A stretch of DNA of 40,010 nucleotides from NCBI GenBank assembly GCA_937950325.1, contig CALFDJ010000027.1:1-40010 (forward strand), in the 5' to 3' direction. The notes beneath the pieces were generated by a model that saw nothing but the letters and a program-made list of their open reading frames with translations, had not been told where the DNA came from and searched no databases. Below, piece after piece: positions 30,025-37,707 of the stretch. The first letter of the stretch is position 1; each line of letters opens with the position of its first letter. Origin of the DNA: an uncultured Collinsella sp. GTDB taxonomy: Bacteria > Actinomycetota > Coriobacteriia > Coriobacteriales > Coriobacteriaceae. Both the position numbers and the translations under genes were made by a program.

Positions 30025-30840
30025 ATGAGCGATTTCCATATGGTGGTGTGCGTCAAGGCCGTGCCGGGCAGCACCGAGGTCAAGATGGACCCCAAGACCA
30101 ATACCATCGTGCGCGATGGCAAGCAGGCGGTCATTAATCCCTTTGATGCGAGCGCTTTGGAATGCGCGCTGGCGCTGAAGGACGACTTTATCGGCTTTGG
30201 CATGGACGTGCGCGTAACGGTGGTGTCGATGGGCATCCCCGCGACCGAGTCGCTGCTGCGCGACTGCATCGCCCGCGGTGCCGACGACGCGCTGCTGCTG
30301 ACCGATCGCGCCTTTGCAGGTGCCGATACCCTGGCGACCACCTACGCCCTCAAGTGCGGCATCGAGGCGCTCGACGAGGACTTCGACCTGCTCATCTGCG
30401 GCAAGATGGCGGTGGATGGCGATACGGCCCAGATTGGTCCCGAGCTTGCCGGTGCCTTTGAGATTCCCTGCGTGACCGACGTGAGCTGCGTGCAAAGCGC
30501 GGGCTTTACGACGTGTGACTCGCTGGCGCTCGTTCACGGATGCGATGCCGGCGAGGAGACGGTGTACCTTGAGATGCCGTGCGCGATGACGACTGCCAAG
30601 GAGATTGGCCAGTTGCGTATGCCGAGTATTGCCGGTATTCGCGCGGCGGAGGAGGCGGACGTGCGCGTGGTCAGTGCCGCCGACGTGAACGCCGACCCCG
30701 CGCGTTGCGGCCTTGCCGGGTCGCCGACACAGGTCGTGCGCTCGTTTGTGCCCGACCGTGACCAAACGTGCGAGACCGTTGAGGGGACGGCGTCCGAGCA
30801 GGCGGCAAAGCTTGCCAAGATTATCGAGGGGATGGCATAG
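30025..30840 (+). CDS. etfB: Electron transfer flavoprotein beta subunit (LctB type)
   Basis: This protein of about 271 residues is an ETF beta subunit. It has MVVCVKAVPGSTEVKMD at the start, NPFDASALECALALKD, VTVVSMG, CGKMAVDGDTAQIGPELAGA (the ETF-beta signature area) and the late CAMTTAKEIGQLRMPS segment. ETF beta binds a second flavin in bifurcating complexes or AMP in classical ones. Its place between lactate dehydrogenase and a ferredoxin-bearing EtfA favours the bifurcating kind. I prefer ATG 30025, 8 bases after GGGGG. An overlapping GTG at 30019 is also in frame but too close to the ribosome site. Confidence 0.92.
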   Translation: MSDFHMVVCVKAVPGSTEVKMDPKTNTIVRDGKQAVINPFDASALECALALKDDFIGFGMDVRVTVVSMGIPATESLLRDCIARGADDALLLTDRAFAGADTLATTYALKCGIEALDEDFDLLICGKMAVDGDTAQIGPELAGAFEIPCVTDVSCVQSAGFTTCDSLALVHGCDAGEETVYLEMPCAMTTAKEIGQLRMPSIAGIRAAEEADVRVVSAADVNADPARCGLAGSPTQVVRSFVPDRDQTCETVEGTASEQAAKLAKIIEGMA

Positions 30841-32046
30841 ATGGGCGGACTGATTATCGATAGCGAAGCCTGTATCGGCTGCGGTCGCTGCGTTCGCGCC
30901 TGTGCCTCGGGCGGCATCGTAGTGGAAGGCGAGCGACCCAGCCGATGCGCCCGCGTAACCGACGGCTGCATCCTATGCGGTGGGTGCGTCGACGCCTGCC
31001 CCGTCAACGCTATCTCGATCGAGCGTGACGAGGCCGCTGGTACGGTGGACCTTGATGCATATCGAGACATTTGGGTCTTCGTGCAGACTGACGAGCACGA
31101 TGCCGTGGCTCCCGTGGCCTACGATCTCATGGGCAAGGGGCGCGAGCTTGCCGATGCTCGCGGCTGCCGTCTGGTGGCACTGGTCGGCATAAGCCCCGAG
31201 GGCTCGCTTGGGGACCTGAAGCATCTGGTTTGCGCGGGCGCCGACGAAGTCCTGGCCTGTCGCGACGAGCGTCTGCGCCAAAACGATGCGGAGGTCTACG
31301 CCCGCTTGATCTGCGATTTGGTAGCCGAACGCAAACCCGAGGCCATCCTATATGGTGCGACCGCTTTTGGTCGCGAACTGGCACCTGGCGTTGCCGTGCG
31401 TTTGCAGACGGGTCTTACGGCCGACTGCACCGTGCTTTCGATGGATGCGGAGTCGGGCCTACTGCAGCAGACGCGCCCGGCGTTTGGCGGCAACTTGATG
31501 GCCACCATCATTTGCCCCAACCACCGTCCGCAGATGGCAACGGTTCGTCCCGGCATCTTTAAGGCGCCCGACTTCGACTACGGCCGTTCCGGCGCGATCA
31601 CCCAGGTGATGCTTGCGGAAGACGTTAAGGCCCGTGTCGAGATCTCGATTCCCGCCGAGGAGTGGGGGCAGCAGGCTTCGATTGCCGATGCCGAGCGCCT
31701 TGTCGTGGTGGGTCGCGGCATTGGTTCCAAGAAAAACCTGCCGCTGATGCGAAGGCTCGCCGATGCCCTGGGTGCCGAGCTTGGTTGCACGCGTCCCGTC
31801 GTGGAGGCGGGTTGGCTGGAGTATCGCCACCAGATTGGCCAGACGGGCGTATCGGTTTCGCCCAGGCTTCTCGTGAGTATCGGTGTTTCGGGCGCCATCC
31901 AACATCTTGCCGGCATCGGTGGGACGGAGTGCATCATCGCCATCAACGAGGACCCGGATGCCCCCATTTTTGGTGCTGCCCAGTACAAGGTTGTCGGTGA
32001 TGCCGTCGAGGTCGTCGAGGAGCTGCTGGCCCAGCTTGAGCGCTAG
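30841..32046 (+). CDS. etfA: Electron transfer flavoprotein alpha subunit with N-terminal ferredoxin (LctC type)
   Basis: This 401-residue protein has an N-terminal two-cluster ferredoxin domain (Cys 11, 14, 17, 21 and 43, 46, 49, 53) followed by a full ETF alpha subunit. The FAD-binding C-terminus has VVGRGIGSKKNLPL, LEYRHQIGQTGVSVSP, SIGVSGAIQHLAGI and INEDPDAPIFG. An extra ferredoxin on EtfA is the feature that distinguishes bifurcating lactate (and some acyl-CoA) dehydrogenase complexes, where it is thought to pass ferredoxin electrons to the flavins. The ATG starts directly after the EtfB stop. Its own stop shares the bases CTAG with the stop of the convergent HD gene. Confidence 0.93.
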   Translation: MGGLIIDSEACIGCGRCVRACASGGIVVEGERPSRCARVTDGCILCGGCVDACPVNAISIERDEAAGTVDLDAYRDIWVFVQTDEHDAVAPVAYDLMGKGRELADARGCRLVALVGISPEGSLGDLKHLVCAGADEVLACRDERLRQNDAEVYARLICDLVAERKPEAILYGATAFGRELAPGVAVRLQTGLTADCTVLSMDAESGLLQQTRPAFGGNLMATIICPNHRPQMATVRPGIFKAPDFDYGRSGAITQVMLAEDVKARVEISIPAEEWGQQASIADAERLVVVGRGIGSKKNLPLMRRLADALGAELGCTRPVVEAGWLEYRHQIGQTGVSVSPRLLVSIGVSGAIQHLAGIGGTECIIAINEDPDAPIFGAAQYKVVGDAVEVVEELLAQLER

Positions 32047-32855
32047 GCGCGCGCCAGCCAGTCGCGCATCTCGTCCTTTAGGCGGCTCCAAGTTGCCTGC
32101 GTGGCGGGGTCGGTAAAGGGCCGTGTAATGCCAAAGGGCGCGTCGAGCAGGCGGTGGATATCGCCCTGTTCGCGCGCCAGCGCGCGGCTTGCTGGATAGA
32201 CGAGCTCAAACATAAAGCAGATAAGCCCCACCAAGAAGTCGGCGGGCTCATCGCGCTCATCGCGTGCGACGCAGCGGTGCTCGTCAAAGGCGGCAAGTGT
32301 CGGCGACGAGAAACGGCTGCCGAGAAACGTCTTCTCGTCCACCTTGAGGATAGTGTCGACGGTGCTGTCGGCGATGGTGCGCATAATGTCGATCTTGTCA
32401 CCATCGCGCACGATATCGCAGAAGCTCCGCGTGCGCACGTCGAGCTGCGCGGGTAGGCGGAAATCGCTGTGATAGGCAATGCTCGCTCGGATGAGCCCAT
32501 CTTCTGCCGGGTCATCGATAAAGTCGCGGATGCTCGTTACGGCGGGTGCATCGGCGGGATTCTCGCCAAAGAGGACCTCGATGCCCAGCGCCGCATGGCT
32601 CATGCTCTCGGCGTCCTTAAAGGTGTCCCAGCGTCGCAGCTGCTCAAAGCGGCCCATATCGTGTAGCAGGCCGCAAAGCCATGCCAAGTCAATATCTTCT
32701 GACGACCAGCCCTGCTCGCGCGCTACGGCATCGCATGCCTCGGCCACGTGGTACGTATGCTCGATTTTGAGCGCGATGCGTGGGTTGGTGGCGTCGTAGG
32801 CATCGGTGTAGCTTTTGAAGGCCGCGCGCGCCCGGTCTCGATCGATAACTGTCAT
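32043..32855 (-). CDS. HD-domain phosphohydrolase
   Basis: This 270-residue protein has an HD metal-dependent phosphohydrolase domain: His in KIEHTYHVAEAC (about 33-36), the HD pair H65-D66 in CGLLHDMGRFEQ, and a late Asp in RDGDKIDIMR. It is a single-domain cytoplasmic protein of the kind that hydrolyses nucleotides or phosphomonoesters. The substrate cannot be told. The ATG at 32855 has GGAAG upstream. It converges on etfA with no gap: the two stop codons overlap in a CTAG, so the mRNAs must overlap at their 3' ends. Confidence 0.85.
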   Translation of the reverse strand: MTVIDRDRARAAFKSYTDAYDATNPRIALKIEHTYHVAEACDAVAREQGWSSEDIDLAWLCGLLHDMGRFEQLRRWDTFKDAESMSHAALGIEVLFGENPADAPAVTSIRDFIDDPAEDGLIRASIAYHSDFRLPAQLDVRTRSFCDIVRDGDKIDIMRTIADSTVDTILKVDEKTFLGSRFSSPTLAAFDEHRCVARDERDEPADFLVGLICFMFELVYPASRALAREQGDIHRLLDAPFGITRPFTDPATQATWSRLKDEMRDWLARA

Positions 32856-32981
32856 AATGACTTCCTAAAAAGTTGTGTCTTTCGATCCGGTGGCAATTGT
32901 AGGTGAACTCGGTTGCTGCCGGATGATGATTCTGCCGTGTCGCTACATGCGGCTCGGAGACCTTGTCAGGATGAGAAACGT

Positions 32982-33674
32982 ATGGTGCTCAAAATCGTTA
33001 GAACCGTCTGGCCAGTGATGCTTACCTATGTGGCAATAGGCGCGCCGTGCGGAATGATCATGGGGCAGACGGGAATGGAGCCCTGGATGGTCTTTGCTCT
33101 AAGCAGTACGTTTGTGACGGGCAGCGGCCAGTTTATGATCTGCAACCTGTGGCTGGCGGGTGTGCCTGCAGCATCGATCGTCGCGAGCGTTGCCGCCATC
33201 TCCTCGCGTTTTGCGCTTTACTCGGCATCGATCGCACCGCATCTGAGGGGTGCCTCGAAGCGTCAGACGCTGGCTGTTGCCGCGACACTTACCGAGGAGG
33301 CATATGGCATCTCGCTTGCCAAGTTGGTTGAAGGGGAGGATTGGGGCCCGCGCGAGTCCTTTGTGCTCAACGTGATCCTCATCGCAACATGGGGCGTTTC
33401 GTGTACGATGGGCGCCATCGTCGGCGCCGTTGTCGATGTTCCCACCGCCATTGCAGCCTTTGTCTGCACCTCGCTCTTTATCTGCCTGCTCTTTTCGCAG
33501 CGGTTGTCGCGCGGTAACGTTGTCGCGGCGGTTTCGGGCGCGGTGTCCGTCGCCGTATGCAAGTTCTTGGGCCTCGCGAATATTGCCGTGCCGGCAAGCG
33601 TCGTGGTCGGCATTGCCATTGCGCTGGCGTGCGATACTGTATTTGACGGAAGAGGTGCCCGCGATGCCCGCTAA
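32982..33674 (+). CDS. azlC: AzlC-family branched-chain amino acid exporter subunit
   Basis: This protein of about 230 residues has six to seven membrane segments and the AzlC signature near its start: GAPCGMIMGQTGMEPWM, then ALSSTFVTGSGQFM and SSRFALYSASIAP. AzlC and AzlD together form an exporter of branched-chain amino acids or their analogues. I choose ATG 32982 (MVLKIVRT), with AGGATGAGA upstream. An in-frame ATG at 32913 would add a polar leader not seen in the family. The azlD start overlaps its end by 11 bases. Confidence 0.85.
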   Translation: MVLKIVRTVWPVMLTYVAIGAPCGMIMGQTGMEPWMVFALSSTFVTGSGQFMICNLWLAGVPAASIVASVAAISSRFALYSASIAPHLRGASKRQTLAVAATLTEEAYGISLAKLVEGEDWGPRESFVLNVILIATWGVSCTMGAIVGAVVDVPTAIAAFVCTSLFICLLFSQRLSRGNVVAAVSGAVSVAVCKFLGLANIAVPASVVVGIAIALACDTVFDGRGARDAR

Positions 33675-33987
33675 CGAGTTCTTGGTTCTGTGGCTGTCGT
33701 CGTGGGCTGCTATCGCGTTCTTTCGCATCGCGCCGGCGTTCGCCTTGCGCGGGCGGATCCTGTCGCCCCGCATTACCGAGGCCCTGGGCTATATCCCGCC
33801 CGCTGCCTTTGCCGCGCTGGTCGCCAACGACTTGGTGAACCCCGGCGCGTTCGACGCGGGACTCTGGCCTGCCTTGGTTCCCTGGATTGCGGCCACCGGC
33901 GTCGTGGCGGTGGCAATCAAGACAAAGTCGATGTTGTGGTGCTGCGTTTCGGGCATCGTGTTCTATATCGTTTTGAGCCTCGTATAG
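33664..33987 (+). CDS. azlD: AzlD-family exporter partner
   Basis: This 107-residue protein has four membrane segments and the small AzlD architecture. Characteristic parts are RIAPAFALRGRILSPRITEA, LGYIPPAAFAALV and VVAVAIKTKSMLWCCVSGI. It is the obligate partner of AzlC. The ATG at 33664 follows GGAAGAGG and lies within the 3' end of azlC (11-base overlap), so the two subunits are translationally coupled. Confidence 0.87.
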   Translation: MPANEFLVLWLSSWAAIAFFRIAPAFALRGRILSPRITEALGYIPPAAFAALVANDLVNPGAFDAGLWPALVPWIAATGVVAVAIKTKSMLWCCVSGIVFYIVLSLV

Positions 33988-34128
33988 GAGCAGGACGCGT
34001 TATCGTCCCGGCCTAACGAATCGAATTTCTCACCGAGGCGGTCTGCTTCTTCTGGTACCATGGTCAAACTTTACTGTAGCAAAGCGTGACGTGGGCTTTT
34101 GTTCTGCGTCAGCGGAAATGGGGGTTTC

Positions 34129-35151
34129 ATGGCACAGGAAGCGACCGCCAGCGAGCAAAAGAAATTCAAGGTACCGCGCATCCCGGGCGACATCATGATC
34201 TATCCGATGATCGTCGGCCTTTTGCTCAATACCTTCTGCCCGCAGGTCTTTGAGGTCGGCGGCTTCTTTACGGCTGCCTGCCGCGGCGGCTCCAACACCA
34301 TCGTTGCCGCGATCTTGCTGTTCGTGGGCGCCGGCATCAGCTTTAAGTCCACGCCGGGCGCCATCAAGACCGGCATCGTCGTGCTGATTCCTAAGCTTGT
34401 AGTGGCAGCCGCGCTGGGTCTGGGCGTCGCGTACTTCTTTAACGATAACTTTTTAGGCCTGAGCTCGGTTTCCATCATCGGCGGCATTACGTTTTGCAAC
34501 ATGGCGCTCTATACGGGCATCATGGGCGAGTTCGGCGATGAGTCCGAGCAGGGCGCTGTCGGTATCCTGTTCTTTACGGCCGGCCCCGCCGTCACGATGA
34601 TCATCCTTGGTGTTTCGGGTCTCGCCAACATCCCCGTCGGCACCATCATCGGATCCATCCTGCCGCTTGTTATCGGCATGGTCCTGGGCAACTTGTTCCC
34701 GTTTATCAAGAACCTGCTGGTTCCCGGCGCCAATCCCGCGATCGCTGTAATTGGTTTTCAGCTCGGTGCGTCCATGAGCCTTTCGAGCTTCATCGCCGGT
34801 GGCATTTCGGGCATCCTGCTGGGCCTCATCACGCTCTTTATCGTCGGTCCCATTACCTTTGCCTTCGAGCGCCTGTGTGGCGGCAATGGTAAGGCGGCTG
34901 TGGCATGTTCCACCATTGCCGGCACGGCCATGACCACGCCGGTCGCCCTCGCCGAGGTCGCTCCGCGCTATGCCGAGCTTGCGCCCACCGCGTATGCGCA
35001 GATCGCCACTGCCGTTATCATCACGGCAATCATGGCTCCGATTCTGACCGGCTGGGTCGACAAGAAGTTCTGCCAGGGCAAGGAGGACCTGTCGCCTGCC
35101 GGTGTCGAGGCCATCGAGGAGGCCGTCGCGACCGACATCGACGGCGAGTAA
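34129..35151 (+). CDS. kdgT: 2-keto-3-deoxygluconate permease
   Basis: This 340-residue, ten-or-so-helix transporter matches KdgT. Diagnostic segments are PGDIMIYPMIVGLLLNTFCP at the start, GGSNTIVAAILLFVGAGISF, TFCNMALYTGIMGEFGDESE and STIAGTAMTTPVALAEVAP. KdgT takes up 2-keto-3-deoxygluconate, a product of pectin and uronate breakdown, by proton symport. I choose ATG 34129 (MAQEATAS), just after GGGGG. An ATG at 34099 would add ten residues without a site. No uronate-catabolism genes flank it, so its substrate in this organism is inferred from the family alone. Confidence 0.9.
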   Translation: MAQEATASEQKKFKVPRIPGDIMIYPMIVGLLLNTFCPQVFEVGGFFTAACRGGSNTIVAAILLFVGAGISFKSTPGAIKTGIVVLIPKLVVAAALGLGVAYFFNDNFLGLSSVSIIGGITFCNMALYTGIMGEFGDESEQGAVGILFFTAGPAVTMIILGVSGLANIPVGTIIGSILPLVIGMVLGNLFPFIKNLLVPGANPAIAVIGFQLGASMSLSSFIAGGISGILLGLITLFIVGPITFAFERLCGGNGKAAVACSTIAGTAMTTPVALAEVAPRYAELAPTAYAQIATAVIITAIMAPILTGWVDKKFCQGKEDLSPAGVEAIEEAVATDIDGE

Positions 35152-35196
35152 CGGCCGTTACCGATAATTGATTCCGGCGTGCAATTCGCGCCGTCC

Positions 35197-35240
35197 GAGC
35201 GCCCGAACAGAAACTGTTTTGCAGTGATGTTCGGGCGCTC
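35197..35240 (+). terminator. Hairpin after kdgT
   Basis: GAGCGCCCGAACA (35197-35209) and its perfect complement (35228-35240) flank an 18-base loop that can itself form a short CTG/CAG stem. It lies 46 bases after kdgT. The sequence after it (TGCTATTATT) is only moderately T-rich. Confidence 0.6.
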
Positions 35241-35339
35241 TGCTATTATTCCCCTTACCCCTGCGGAGAAAGGGGCGTTTATTGCCCAGACACGAATCGG
35301 GCGATTCTGACCACTTGGATATTGAAGGGAGGGCGTCTA

Positions 35340-36482
35340 GTGGTTAAGGCACTCAAGATTGAGATATTCCTGCTATGCATGATTGTTCTTATCGGGCTTG
35401 CCGTACGAAGCCGTCGCTCCCTGTTCTCGAGCACCCAGCAGCTTTTGTTTAGCATGCTTGGCTACACCTCTGCCGCGTACATATTATTCGATATGATCTG
35501 GACGCTTTCGGATGGTGTGGACGGCACGTTGGGCATTGCAGCCAACTGGATTTCCAACGCGGTTTCGTTTTCGCTCTTCGCCATCGCGTGTCTCATTTGG
35601 TTTATCTATTCCGAGACGATGCAGGGTTCTCGCCTTGTGACCTCGCGCTATAGGGTGGTGCTTGTAACGTTGCCTACGGCTCTGGTGGTCGTGCTGGCTT
35701 TTACCAGTTACTGGACGCACGCCCTGTTCTATATCGATTCGCAGGGCGTGTATCGTCGCGGCTTTGCCTATATGATCCAGCCCATTGTCAGCTACTGTTA
35801 CGTTATACATACGTCCCTGCATGCGTTTGTGCAATCTCGCAGGGTCGAGAGCCTGCAGACGAAGGCTATCTATCGAACCTTAGCATTTTTCGCCATTCCG
35901 GCCCTGGTGGGCGGTACCTTTCAGATCGTATACTCGGTGCCTGGCCTTTGTGTCGGCATAATGATTAGCATGTTGCTGCTCTATATCATCTGCCAGGAGC
36001 AGCTCATCTCGACCGACCCGTTGACTGGCCTCAACAATCGCAACCGTTTTGAGACCTATATGCTGTCGCTCTTCTCAAATGTGGATCAGGCCGAAGATGT
36101 GTATCTGCTCATGATGGACGCCGACGGCTTTAAGCAGATTAACGATCAGTATGGACATGTGGAGGGTGACCATGCTCTTCAGGTTGTTTCCGCAGTACTC
36201 AAGGACGTCTGTTCGCCGTCCGGCGGCTTTATTGCGCGCTATGGCGGTGATGAGTTCGTCGTACTGCAGAAGGGGGTGACGGAGCACGACATTATCCGCC
36301 TGTGTTCGGCGATCAATAACGAGCTCTCGCGCGCCGAGACACCCTACTCGCTTCGAATGTCTATCGGCTACGCGCGCTACGGCGATGGGATCAACACGTG
36401 GCAAGAGCTTCTGCGCGCTGCCGATGCGGAGCTCTATCGCATCAAGGACGCCAAAAAGAAATCCGGCATCAAGGTTCGCTAG
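35340..36482 (+). CDS. Membrane-bound GGDEF diguanylate cyclase
   Basis: This protein of about 380 residues has six or seven membrane helices (about 1-215) with no recognised sensor name, then a GGDEF domain. That domain shows DPLTGLNNRNRF, MMDADGFKQINDQYGHVEGD, an intact active-site loop RYGGDEFVV and LRMSIGYARYGDG. It should make cyclic di-GMP from GTP at the inner face of the membrane. The RxxD product-inhibition site expected five residues before GGDEF is absent (CSPSGGFIAR). I choose GTG 35340, 6 bases after GGGAGG. A TTG at 35322 is the alternative. It is a single gene closed by a strong terminator. Confidence 0.9.
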   Translation: MVKALKIEIFLLCMIVLIGLAVRSRRSLFSSTQQLLFSMLGYTSAAYILFDMIWTLSDGVDGTLGIAANWISNAVSFSLFAIACLIWFIYSETMQGSRLVTSRYRVVLVTLPTALVVVLAFTSYWTHALFYIDSQGVYRRGFAYMIQPIVSYCYVIHTSLHAFVQSRRVESLQTKAIYRTLAFFAIPALVGGTFQIVYSVPGLCVGIMISMLLLYIICQEQLISTDPLTGLNNRNRFETYMLSLFSNVDQAEDVYLLMMDADGFKQINDQYGHVEGDHALQVVSAVLKDVCSPSGGFIARYGGDEFVVLQKGVTEHDIIRLCSAINNELSRAETPYSLRMSIGYARYGDGINTWQELLRAADAELYRIKDAKKKSGIKVR

Positions 36483-36483
36483 A

Positions 36484-36525
36484 AAAAGGGGCGCACGACC
36501 GTTGCGATGGTCGTGCGCCCCTTTT
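36484..36525 (+). terminator. Intrinsic terminator after the GGDEF gene
   Basis: AAAAGGGGCGCACGACC (36484-36500) pairs perfectly with GGTCGTGCGCCCCTTTT (36509-36525) around an 8-base loop. The A-run and T-run at the base allow termination in both directions. It starts directly after the stop codon. Confidence 0.88.
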
Positions 36526-36672
36526 ACGTTTGTGGGGGCCACCGGCCATAATGCCCAGGCGCGGTGCGGCGAGACGGGCGTCTGCCGCCGCGACTCGGTA
36601 CGAAATCAACGAGAACCAGTGTGCTCCATTAAGCTAAAGTTTGCGAACATCCTCTCTAAAAAGGTGAACTCG

Positions 36673-37608
36673 CTAGGCTTTTTTGGGTTTGTTGACGATG
36701 ATGATGCCGCCGCAGACCAACAGCAGGGCAACGATGACGGTAACGGGGCTCGTGCCAGCGCCCTCGCCGAGCAGCAGCGCGCTCAGCACCACACCAAAGA
36801 CGGGGTTCATAAACCCAAAGACCGAGACGCGGCTGACGGGGTTGACGGCAAGCAGGCGCGACCACAGCGAGTAGGCGACCGCGGAGATAAGCGCCATGTA
36901 GATGATGAGCGCGATGGCGGGGGCAATCGCCGTGGGGGAGAGCGCGCCACCCATCAAAAAGCCGATGGCGGTGAGGACAAGGCCGCCGACCAAGAACTGC
37001 CACCCGGCAAGCAAGACGCCGTCGTGCTCGCGCGAGAAGATGCCAATCAGGCAGGTCGAAAGGGCACCCGCGACGGTGGAGGCTAGGATAAAGCCCTCGC
37101 CATCGAGCCTGAAGCCAAAGGTGCCATCCGCGCCCGAAAGGTTGACGAGCGCGACGCCTGCAAAGCCCAGCACACAGCCAAGCACCTTGGGCGTATTGAG
37201 CCTCTCGGTGTGAAATGCCAGGGCGGCAAAGAGGATGGCTAGGAAGTTGGCGCTGGCCTCGATGATGGAGCTCGACATGGCGCTGGCGCGCGAGAGTCCC
37301 AGGTAGAAAAAGAAGTACTGCCCGATAGTCTGGAAGAGCGACAAGACAAAGATGGGCTTGATGTCACAAGCCTGCGGAATGAGGGGGCGGCGTTGGGCCG
37401 CACTCATCCCAACGATAACCAGGGCGCCGGCAAGCGTGAAGCGCAAGCCCGCAAAGAGCAGCTGTGAGGCGCTATCGTGAGCGGGGATGCCAAAGAGTCC
37501 GTAACCGATCTTGATGCAGGGGAAAGCCGACCCCCAGAGCGCACAGCAGACGAGACAGCCCTGGATGAGTCCGGGCAGGGTGGCGAGATACGGCTTGCGG
37601 CTTTCCAT
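36673..37608 (-). CDS. EamA (DMT) family transporter
   Basis: This protein of about 311 residues has ten membrane helices in two EamA halves: one around GSAFPCIKIGYGLFG to LVNLSGADG, the second from STVAGALSTCLIG to VCGGIIIVNKPKKA. It belongs to the drug/metabolite transporter superfamily, whose members export amino acids, nucleotides or metabolites. The substrate is unknown. I choose ATG 37608 (MESRKPYLAT), after AAGGAC. The longer frame from 37650 would run into the purL terminator. It stands alone between the GGDEF gene (convergent) and purL (same strand). Confidence 0.88.
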   Translation of the reverse strand: MESRKPYLATLPGLIQGCLVCCALWGSAFPCIKIGYGLFGIPAHDSASQLLFAGLRFTLAGALVIVGMSAAQRRPLIPQACDIKPIFVLSLFQTIGQYFFFYLGLSRASAMSSSIIEASANFLAILFAALAFHTERLNTPKVLGCVLGFAGVALVNLSGADGTFGFRLDGEGFILASTVAGALSTCLIGIFSREHDGVLLAGWQFLVGGLVLTAIGFLMGGALSPTAIAPAIALIIYMALISAVAYSLWSRLLAVNPVSRVSVFGFMNPVFGVVLSALLLGEGAGTSPVTVIVALLLVCGGIIIVNKPKKA

Positions 37609-37631
37609 GATGTCCTTCCTACATGCGCGAA

Positions 37632-37670
37632 GCAAAAAAGAACCCGCCACCGGATGTGTCGGTGGCGGGT
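37632..37670 (-). terminator. Intrinsic terminator after purL
   Basis: Read on the minus strand, ACCCGCCACCG pairs perfectly with CGGTGGCGGGT (37642-37652 and 37660-37670) around a 7-base loop, followed by TCTTTTTT. It lies 38 bases after the purL stop and separates purL from the EamA gene. Confidence 0.88.
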
Positions 37671-37707
37671 GTTGTTACCCGAAGGGATTGTACCCGATGG
37701 GAAAGGT

